Assembly: GCA_030043865.1 (NCBI GenBank)
Contig: JASHWZ010000180.1
Location: 1 to 8,419 of the forward strand
Length of the DNA stretch: 8,419 bases
Reading direction: 5' to 3'
Origin: Thermoplasmata archaeon
Lineage (GTDB): Archaea; Thermoplasmatota; Thermoplasmata; Lutacidiplasmatales; UBA184
Part shown: piece after piece, positions 1 through 5,052 of the stretch
Position numbering within the stretch: position 1 is the stretch's first letter
Layout: each line of letters begins with the position of its first letter
Notes under the pieces: generated by a model
Databases searched by the model: none
Told to the model about the DNA's origin: nothing
Seen by the model: only the letters and a program-made list of their open reading frames with translations
Position numbers and translations under genes: made by a program

Positions 1-569
1 ACGAACGAGAGCCCGAGGTCCACGACGCACAGCAGCACGCTCAGGACCCCGAGCGCCCCGGCGAGGCCCGCCGCCGAGCGCGTGACCGGGAAGTCCGCGA
101 ACTTCCGACCGAGGAGGAGGCAGCCGAATGCCCCCGCGAGGAACGCGATGACCGCGACCACCAGGTGGATCGCCCCGTGCCACGAGACCGGGGTCGCCGG
201 GACGTCCGTGGGGAACGCCGCCAGAAGGAGCGCGCCAACGCCCCAGACGCCGAGAAGAAGGAACCCCGCCCGCGCCTGCGCCCATCGCGCACCGGTCGCC
301 TCGAGGGTCCGCGCCAGAGCGACGAGGAAGAGGAGCGAGAGGAGTCCCCGGTTGACGAAGTTGATCGTCATGACGAATCCGTACGGCCCGACCGCGAGGT
401 CGCTCTCGGCCTGTGAGATCGGGCTGTAGTGGGGCGGGAGCAGTTGCGCGACGGCGTCCAGGACGACGTACAGCGCGACGCCCAGCACGACCAGCCAGAA
501 CATCCGGCGCGCGTCTTCCGGGACGGCCGTGCGGCCGCTCGTCTCGGGTTCGCTCGCGCTCGCAGCCAT
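1..569 (-). CDS. DUF998-like integral membrane protein (3' end beyond window)
   Basis: This is an open frame of 189 complete codons from ATG 569 to the left edge, with no stop reached, so the C-terminus is missing. The translation has about five hydrophobic segments, at residues 23-45, 64-86, 101-119, 130-153 and 166-189. Between segments 1 and 2 lies the loop HYSPISQAESDLAVGPYG, and short loops FPTD (119-122) and HGAIH (131-135) precede segment 4. This pattern of a Ser/Asp-rich first loop and a conserved FP(T)D...HxxxH region is what I associate with the DUF998 family, usually about 200-220 residues with six segments, so only the last helix should be missing. Function is unknown. It lies 126 bases downstream of the zinc-finger gene on the same strand and has its own possible TATA element. 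A GGAGGAG run 12-18 bases upstream of the ATG is rather far for a ribosome binding site. Family assignment is from memory of the motif pattern; the membrane character is clear. Confidence 0.75.
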   Translation of the reverse strand, partial: MAASASEPETSGRTAVPEDARRMFWLVVLGVALYVVLDAVAQLLPPHYSPISQAESDLAVGPYGFVMTINFVNRGLLSLLFLVALARTLEATGARWAQARAGFLLLGVWGVGALLLAAFPTDVPATPVSWHGAIHLVVAVIAFLAGAFGCLLLGRKFADFPVTRSAAGLAGALGVLSVLLCVVDLGLSF

Positions 570-602
570 GGGACTAAGGTCGCTCCTCCGAGGCACGGGA
601 GC

Positions 603-610
603 CGATAACG
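603..610 (-). promoter_or_regulatory. Possible TATA element of the DUF998-like gene
   Basis: On the minus strand this reads CGTTATCG, centred about 37 bases upstream of ATG 569. It resembles the element before the aldolase gene (AAAGCTTAT, about 36 bases upstream of its ATG). If it works as a TATA box, transcription would start about 10 bases before the ATG. The match is weak and rests only on composition and spacing. Confidence 0.3.
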
Positions 611-695
611 TCCCGCGGGCGAGCCCAGCGCGCAACGTTCGGGAGCAGCTCGGCCGCGCGGGCCGGGTCCGACCGAGGCCGATTCGTTCCCGGGA

Positions 696-2168
696 TCACG
701 AGATTGGAGCGCCGGAGCAGTCCCAGCAGAACCCCTCCTCGCCGAGGAGGAACGAACGGTGGAGGCATTGGCGGCAGACCGGCCGACCGCAGCCGATGCA
801 GGGGGACCATCCGCGAAAGTCCCCCAGGCCCCGCGTGCACGCGGCGCACGTCATCGTCGCGGTCGAGCGCGTCGCTGGGATGGGACGCGTGGGCGGGATG
901 GGCCGCGCGGTGCCGCGAAGGTGGGGCGGGACCGGGTTCATCGCCTCGAGGTAGAGCAAGCGGTCGATGGAGCTCTCGTCAGGCAAGAGGCTGCCTCCGG
1001 ACCACGGGGTGGATAGGTCTCCCGAAGGGAATTCGTTCACCGCCACGGGCTCCGGGGGCGCCGAGTCGGACCTGGCACCGAACGGGGGAGAGAACGACGG
1101 CGGCGGTGCCTCCGGCGCCGAGTCCGGGAACCGCGCCCCGATCGCGGAGACGGGCCGAGCGATCGCGCCCGTCGCGAGCTCCTCGGGCGCTGGTGCCCGC
1201 ACCGCCTCGTCCGTGACCGACGTCGGCGGCGCGGACCGAGACGCGGTCGACGCAGCGGCCGAGCCGGCGGGTCCGACCGGGCCGAGCGGGAGGTCGTCGA
1301 GCACGGCCAGGATCGATTCTTCGTCGTCGATCCATGAGCCACCGGACCGACCGCCGTCGACGCCGTTCGCCCCTCGCGGCGCGAGGTCCGGTGGGAACAA
1401 CCGGTCGAGGTCGTCGGGGGAGAACGGACCGGCACGCGACCCGCGAGCGAGTGCATGGGGGAGGGGCGCGGGCGAGCCGACGGAGGGAGGGGTTCCGACC
1501 CCCGCCGTCCGAGTTCCGGGAGCGGGTAGGGCCGAGAACGCCCCCGCCCGGTCGAGCGGGATCGTCGGATGCTCGAACCAGAGGTCCCGGTCCCGGGAAG
1601 CGAACGGGTGCGGGCCCGCGCCGACGGGAGGGAAGTAGGTCGTGTCGCCGACCGGAGGGATCAGCTCCGCGCCAAGGTGGCCGGCCTCCGCTCGGCGCCA
1701 CCGCTGCCAGATCTCGGCGCCGGACCAGGAGAACCGAGAGGTCGCCGCCCGACCGATCCCGCTGTGGGGAACGGGGTCTCGGGGGGCGGCCGGCGTCTCG
1801 CTCGGGGGCGAGAACGGCTCGGACGGCGGGTCGGGCTCCTCGGGCGCACGGGTCGCGAAGACCGGTGGAGGCCGCGGCGCGGGGTCGGCGGACGGGGCGC
1901 GCCGATGACGCCAGAGAAGGTATCCGAGCCACGCCGCGAGCTCGGCCTCCGCCCCGACGAGCAGCAGCAGGGCGAGGTCGCCCGTGGCACCCCCGACGCC
2001 TCGAACCAACCAGTAGAGACCGCCGGCGATGCCGCCGGCCCCGAGGGCGAGCGGCAGGTACCGGTACAGCGCGTGGACGAACCGTTCCCCGACCCGGTTC
2101 GCGCGAGCGCCGGGGGTCCGGCGGGCGCGGGCAACAGCCACGACCCACGGCTCGAGAGAGCGGGGCAT
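696..2168 (-). CDS. Membrane-anchored Pro-rich protein with C-terminal FYVE/RING-like zinc finger
   Basis: This 490-residue protein has no relative I recognise over its full length. Two hydrophobic helices (residues 38-56 and 65-86) are flanked by Arg-rich stretches at 14-29 and 87-91, which predicts a hairpin anchor with both ends in the cytoplasm. Residues about 92-438 are rich in Pro, Ser, Ala and Gly and probably disordered, broken by short acidic/hydrophobic islands near 251-257, 281-293 and 397-410. The last 50 residues hold eight cysteines as four CxxC pairs (441/444, 457/460, 465/468, 481/484), expected to bind two zinc ions, probably in a cross-brace fold. A role as an anchored adaptor for protein binding is inference. 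The ATG at 2168 gives the longest frame. A TATA-like run (ATAGGTTAA on the minus strand) directly abuts it, so a leaderless start at the GTG of codon 10 (2141) is a real alternative. It follows the nucleotidyltransferase gene by 91 bases. Confidence 0.8.
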   Translation of the reverse strand: MPRSLEPWVVAVARARRTPGARANRVGERFVHALYRYLPLALGAGGIAGGLYWLVRGVGGATGDLALLLLVGAEAELAAWLGYLLWRHRRAPSADPAPRPPPVFATRAPEEPDPPSEPFSPPSETPAAPRDPVPHSGIGRAATSRFSWSGAEIWQRWRRAEAGHLGAELIPPVGDTTYFPPVGAGPHPFASRDRDLWFEHPTIPLDRAGAFSALPAPGTRTAGVGTPPSVGSPAPLPHALARGSRAGPFSPDDLDRLFPPDLAPRGANGVDGGRSGGSWIDDEESILAVLDDLPLGPVGPAGSAAASTASRSAPPTSVTDEAVRAPAPEELATGAIARPVSAIGARFPDSAPEAPPPSFSPPFGARSDSAPPEPVAVNEFPSGDLSTPWSGGSLLPDESSIDRLLYLEAMNPVPPHLRGTARPIPPTRPIPATRSTATMTCAACTRGLGDFRGWSPCIGCGRPVCRQCLHRSFLLGEEGFCWDCSGAPIS

Positions 2169-2259
2169 TAACCTATCGAACGAGTGGAATTCGCACGACG
2201 GCCGGGGCTCGGCTACGGGAGCTCCGTCGAATCGTCGGCGGGTTCGAAGGCGTCGGGGG

Positions 2260-2838
2260 CTACTCCGAACCGCGCAGGCCCGCGAGGTCCGGCCGTCCGA
2301 GCTCCTCTCGCACGTAGGCGATCCGTTCGCGGACGGTCGCCTCCGTCCCGAAGTGCCGGGCGATCTCCTCGACCTTCTCGAGACGTCCCGGCGAGATCCC
2401 GTCGAGAACGTTGGTCACGATCTTCTCCGCGTACGCTCGCCATCGCTTCGTGAGGAGCCGCGTGTACCAGACGAGCTCGGGCGACGCGTACGTGACCCCT
2501 CCGGACTCGGTCGAGGCCTCCTCGCGGAGGTAGCGGAAGAACTCCTCGCCGGTCCTCCGGCCGGCGAAGACCGAGGCGTCCAGGATGTCGAGCGGCACCC
2601 CGCCGATCGGGAGGATGCGGAAGCGGGCGAGCTTCCCATCCTCCCAGTCGAAGGCGAGGTCCCGTTCCTCCCGGAGCTGGGCGAGGGTTCGGCGGTAGTC
2701 GGCCGTGGCGACCATCACGTCGACGTCGCGGGTCGCGGTCGCGGCGTTCTGCGCGATCGCCTGCCCGCCGATCACGACGTACCGGATCCCCTTCCGCCGG
2801 AAGATCGCGTCGGCCGCCGCGACCTCGGGCTCGGTCAC
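2260..2838 (-). CDS. Nucleotidyltransferase of the AbiEii/MNT type
   Basis: A 192-residue protein with the signature of the DNA polymerase beta-like nucleotidyltransferase fold: GG at residues 24-25 followed by the metal-binding pair DVD (Asp38, Asp40) in the segment TRDVDVMV, and a probable third acidic ligand in PLDILD (Asp84). Such enzymes transfer nucleotides to proteins or RNA; stand-alone ones of this size are often toxins or antitoxins of two-gene modules (AbiEii, MenA, MNT families). I chose GTG 2838 because it overlaps the upstream stop codon as GTGA, the usual arrangement for translational coupling, and it leaves 23 residues before the GG motif, normal for the family. An in-frame ATG at 2877 would add 13 residues and lie deep inside the upstream gene. 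The C-terminal half is helical and charged, with an aromatic/basic patch TKRWRAYAEKI that may contact RNA. Whether it is toxin, antitoxin or housekeeping enzyme cannot be told from sequence alone. Confidence 0.8.
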   Translation of the reverse strand: MTEPEVAAADAIFRRKGIRYVVIGGQAIAQNAATATRDVDVMVATADYRRTLAQLREERDLAFDWEDGKLARFRILPIGGVPLDILDASVFAGRRTGEEFFRYLREEASTESGGVTYASPELVWYTRLLTKRWRAYAEKIVTNVLDGISPGRLEKVEEIARHFGTEATVRERIAYVREELGRPDLAGLRGSE

Positions 2839-3401
2839 GAGCCGTTCCCGAGCGGCGGGTTGTTCCGCTCGATCCATCGGAGCTCTTCTTTCGGCAACGG
2901 ACTCCCGACCTTCGGCAGCGCCGGAGAGAACTCCTGGAACCGCACCTTCGTCGCCGCGCGTTCGAGCCCCTCGTTACGGACCCGGCGGTAGAGTTCGTGC
3001 GGGTCGATCTTTTCCCGGTTGCGGACCGCGACGACCCAGGCAGCGAGCGGGTCGAATCGGAGGAGGAGCGTCAGGAGCTCCGTGAACCCTGGCGCCCGCA
3101 GCGCGTCCTCGTCCCGGACCGGTAGCAGGCGGAAGTCGCTCGCGATCTTTCCCGAGAGTTCCTCGGGGACCGCGAGCCACGGCTGGAAGCGGACCGGGTA
3201 CCCGTGCTCCGAGACCCACTCCGCCGTGAGAAGGTACGCCGGGACCCGATGGCGGCGCAGGCGCTCGACGTCCGCCGCCGTCCGGACCCGAGGGCGGTAC
3301 TCCGCCCGGGGTCGTCCGCGGCTTCGAGGGGGCGAGAGCCGCATCTCTCGGGGCAGCGGGCGCTCACCGGGCTCCCGCACGAGGCTCCCCTCGAGCTTCA
3401 C
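2835..3401 (-). CDS. Hypothetical protein, overlapping partner of the nucleotidyltransferase
   Basis: A 188-residue protein that I do not recognise. The first 48 residues are rich in Arg and Pro and probably flexible. Residues about 50-125 look like a compact domain (RHRVPAYLLTAEWVSEHGYP, then VPEEL and a hydrophobic helix at 107-126), and 127-155 are charged and helical. No signal peptide, membrane segment or clear DNA-binding helix-turn-helix is seen. The start is a GTG at 3401, supported by the strong TATA box centred 25 bases upstream, which implies a leaderless mRNA. The stop overlaps the start of the nucleotidyltransferase gene by four bases (GTGA), so the two are almost certainly co-transcribed and probably act together. 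By position it could be the cognate antitoxin or substrate-binding partner of that enzyme; this is inference from gene order only. It lacks the winged-helix look of AbiEi-type antitoxins. Confidence 0.7.
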   Translation of the reverse strand: MKLEGSLVREPGERPLPREMRLSPPRSRGRPRAEYRPRVRTAADVERLRRHRVPAYLLTAEWVSEHGYPVRFQPWLAVPEELSGKIASDFRLLPVRDEDALRAPGFTELLTLLLRFDPLAAWVVAVRNREKIDPHELYRRVRNEGLERAATKVRFQEFSPALPKVGSPLPKEELRWIERNNPPLGNGS

Positions 3402-3418
3402 GTGGGTACGATGGTTTC

Positions 3419-3433
3419 TAAATATATATAATA
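3419..3433 (-). promoter_or_regulatory. Strong TATA box of the nucleotidyltransferase pair
   Basis: This uninterrupted 15-base A/T run (TATTATATATATTTA on the minus strand) is the most AT-rich spot in the window. Its centre lies 25 bases upstream of the GTG start at 3401, the spacing expected between an archaeal TATA box and the transcription start, so the mRNA would begin at or next to the start codon. The core is nearly symmetric. The plus-strand gene begins too far away (3512) to use it without an 80-base leader. Confidence 0.7.
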
Positions 3434-3478
3434 GATTGTAAGGCAGGCGAGTCGAGGCACGCGCTACCGGGCGTGAGA

Positions 3479-3487
3479 AGAACTTTG
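3479..3487 (+). promoter_or_regulatory. Likely TATA element of the SRPBCC gene
   Basis: The sequence AGAACTTTG is an AT-richer patch in GC-rich surroundings, centred about 29 bases before ATG 3512. The spacing suits an archaeal TATA box with a very short or absent leader, and it argues against the upstream in-frame GTG at 3473, which lies before this element. Confidence 0.45.
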
Positions 3488-3511
3488 GAGACCGGGGCGC
3501 TTCGCGGGGCG

Positions 3512-3985
3512 ATGCCGCGCTCCCGAACCCATGGGCCGATCCGCTTCCACGTGGAGGAGACGTTCCGAGCGCCGATCGGCTACGCGTACCGCTGGTGCAC
3601 GAGCTACTCTCCCCGGGATCCCTCGATCGAGAAGGACGACTATGTCCGCCGGGTCCTCACGCGCTCCCCGCGCCGGGTCGTCTTCCAGGACCTCGGGCGG
3701 GCCGAGCGGGGATGGTTCCTCAACCAGCAGACGGTCACGCTCCACCCGCCGGGGTACTGGCACGCGGAGTCCCGGGGCACGTACCGCGACTGGAGCATCG
3801 ACTACCGTCTCCGATCGCTCCCGGACGGGAGTACGCGATTCACCTTCGACGGGCTCCGTCGCGCCACGCCGCTCGCCGAGGTCGTCCCGACCCGCCCCGA
3901 GGTCGAGACCAACCTCCGACAGATATGGGAACGCTTCGGTCGCGCGCTCGAACGGGACTACCGCCGTTCGCGGCGACGTCGCTGA
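3512..3985 (+). CDS. SRPBCC (START-like) domain protein
   Basis: A 157-residue soluble protein. It begins IRFHVEETFRAPIGYAYRW, the typical first strand and helix of the SRPBCC/polyketide cyclase superfamily, in which a beta strand leads into a helix at the mouth of a hydrophobic ligand pocket. The middle holds alternating strands (RRVVFQDLG, WSIDYRLRSL, STRFTFDGL), and the last 30 residues form a long amphipathic helix (VETNLRQIWERFGRALERDY) like the C-terminal lid helix of the fold. The protein ends in an Arg-rich tail. The likely role is binding a small hydrophobic ligand; the ligand is unknown. The ATG at 3512 is chosen over a GTG at 3473 because it starts just before the conserved first strand and is correctly spaced from a TATA-like patch. 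The gene is convergent with the hydrolase gene, with 15 bases between the two stops. Single-domain proteins of this superfamily are widespread and diverse, so nothing more specific is claimed. Confidence 0.75.
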   Translation: MPRSRTHGPIRFHVEETFRAPIGYAYRWCTSYSPRDPSIEKDDYVRRVLTRSPRRVVFQDLGRAERGWFLNQQTVTLHPPGYWHAESRGTYRDWSIDYRLRSLPDGSTRFTFDGLRRATPLAEVVPTRPEVETNLRQIWERFGRALERDYRRSRRRR

Positions 3986-4000
3986 GGGGTCGGCCCGCGC

Positions 4001-4897
4001 TCAGGACGCGCGGTCGACCCGGTCGGCCATTCCGAGGAAGCCCGAGGCGAGACGCATGTACTCGGGTCGCTGCTCCCAAAAGCTGGTGTGCGAGCTTTCC
4101 GGGAAGACGTGGAAGAACGACCCCGGGATGTTCCGGTGGAGCACCGCGCCGACGACCGGGGTCACTTCGTCGTACCGTCCGTGGATCAGGAGCGTCGGCA
4201 CCGCGATGCGTCGCAGCCGCCCCGTGATCACGGTCGAGCGCATGGTTCCGATGATCGTGTACTCGTTCGGCCCGTTCATCGTCTCGTAGACCGGACGGCT
4301 GGTCCGCATCATGGTCGACACGAGCGGCCCCGGCCACGGCGAGAGCCGACAGAGGTGGCGCCGGTAGAACTCCATCACCGCGGCCTCGTATGCGGGATGG
4401 TGGTACTCGCCCCGGGCCTCGTACTTCCTCAGGACGGCGCGAACACGTGCGGGCATCGCGCGCACGAGCCGCCGCATCTCCCGGACCGTGAGCGGGATGT
4501 CGGAGAGACCCCCGGTGGAATTCAGGCTCAGCAGCGCGTCCGAATGGTCCGCCGCGTAGGCCAGCGCCAGCATGCCACCGTAGCTCGAGCCCATCAAATG
4601 GATCCGGTCCGAGCGGAGGGATCGGCGTACCTCGTCCAGCACGACCAAGTCGTGCTCCAGGGTGAACAGGTCGATCGTCGGCGGCAGGTCGGACCGGCCG
4701 CAGCCGAGCGCATCGTAGAACACGACCCGATACCCCGCTCGGACGAGGTCCGCGAGCGGCAGCAGGTAGTCGTGGGTGCCTCCCGGACCCCCGTGGACGC
4801 AGAGCAACGTCGCCGTCGGGCGTCGAGGGGCGAACGTCCGTACGTAGATGCGGTAGCCGTCCACTTCGACGAACCGCGACTCGGAACGGTCGGGCAC
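4001..4897 (-). CDS. pip: Proline iminopeptidase-like alpha/beta hydrolase (peptidase family S33)
   Basis: A 298-residue cytoplasmic serine peptidase, predicted to release N-terminal proline and other residues from short peptides. All family landmarks are present: the oxyanion-hole motif HGGPG (35-39), the nucleophile elbow GSSYGG with Ser105, the GCGRSD segment (65-70), the cap-domain motif NGPNEYTI (208-215), acid Asp243 in GRYDEVTP and base His270 in ESSHTSFWE. In Thermoplasma the related peptidase F1 works downstream of the Tricorn protease in peptide turnover; here no Tricorn gene is in view. An upstream in-frame ATG at 5008 would add 37 low-complexity residues. GTG 4897 is preferred because the product then has the usual family length (about 290-300) and a TATA-like patch lies about 25 bases upstream. 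The gene is divergent from the cyclase gene and convergent with the SRPBCC gene, so it is probably monocistronic. Other S33 hydrolases share these motifs, but the cap motif favours an aminopeptidase. Confidence 0.88.
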   Translation of the reverse strand: MPDRSESRFVEVDGYRIYVRTFAPRRPTATLLCVHGGPGGTHDYLLPLADLVRAGYRVVFYDALGCGRSDLPPTIDLFTLEHDLVVLDEVRRSLRSDRIHLMGSSYGGMLALAYAADHSDALLSLNSTGGLSDIPLTVREMRRLVRAMPARVRAVLRKYEARGEYHHPAYEAAVMEFYRRHLCRLSPWPGPLVSTMMRTSRPVYETMNGPNEYTIIGTMRSTVITGRLRRIAVPTLLIHGRYDEVTPVVGAVLHRNIPGSFFHVFPESSHTSFWEQRPEYMRLASGFLGMADRVDRAS

Positions 4898-4917
4898 GCG
4901 AGGGGGACCGCGGCGCG

Positions 4918-4925
4918 GTTCTTGA
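4918..4925 (-). promoter_or_regulatory. Possible TATA element of the proline iminopeptidase gene
   Basis: On the minus strand this reads TCAAGAAC, centred about 24 bases upstream of GTG 4897. The patch is weak in A/T but is the only one at the right distance, and it resembles the element before the RecA-like gene (ACTAAGAA). It supports a leaderless GTG start. Confidence 0.35.
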
Positions 4926-4959
4926 GCGTGCGCTGCCCGTGGTTCTCCGGGCCGTTCCC

Positions 4960-5037
4960 ACCGTCCCGCGCCGTCGGTGGGACGGTCTCCTCCGAGCGGG
5001 TCCAGCACCTCCCCCGGGAGCGCTTAACAACCGTCCC
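4960..5037. repeat. Three copies of ACCGTCCC between the divergent hydrolase and cyclase promoters
   Basis: The exact 8-mer ACCGTCCC occurs at 4960-4967 and 5030-5037 on the plus strand and inverted (GGGACGGT) at 4979-4986. The first and second copies form an inverted repeat with an 11-base spacer, an arrangement typical of a dimeric regulator site. The third begins on the last base of the cyclase TATA element, where a bound repressor would block transcription start. A second overlapping inverted repeat, CCCACCG/CGGTGGG (4957-4963 and 4975-4981), shares this stretch. Operator function is inferred from position and repetition. Confidence 0.45.
5023..5030 (+). promoter_or_regulatory. TATA element of the cyclase gene
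   Basis: The sequence CTTAACAA is centred about 26 bases before GTG 5053 within very GC-rich DNA, which is archaeal TATA spacing to a transcription start at the start codon itself. It lies downstream of the alternative start at 4939 and so makes that start unlikely. Confidence 0.55.
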
Positions 5038-5052
5038 GGCGATTCCGGGGCC

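Noticed and set aside
82..429. Plus-strand open frames near the left edge.
   Set aside because: The minus-strand frame encodes a coherent multi-helix membrane protein; the plus-strand products are Arg-rich low-complexity shadows.
696..2317. Several plus-strand open frames of 140-330 codons opposite the zinc-finger protein gene.
   Set aside because: They are Arg/Gly/Pro-rich with no domain, whereas the minus-strand frame has two membrane helices and eight patterned cysteines.
2997..3017. A possible HEPN RNase motif (Rx5H, REKIDPH, residues 129-135) in the nucleotidyltransferase partner.
   Set aside because: HEPN catalytic motifs usually have a polar residue such as Asn, His or Asp after the Arg and lie in a helix. 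Here Glu follows the Arg and Pro lies just before the His, and the rest of the protein lacks the HEPN helical layout. The match is probably chance, though worth testing by structure prediction.
3458..3475. Short inverted repeat CACGC/GCGTG upstream of the SRPBCC gene.
   Set aside because: A stem of five G/C-rich bases with an eight-base spacer is expected often by chance in DNA of this composition.
4898..5008. Extension of the proline iminopeptidase to the ATG at 5008.
   Set aside because: The added 37 residues are low-complexity, exceed the family length and would include the putative TATA element and half of the candidate operator.
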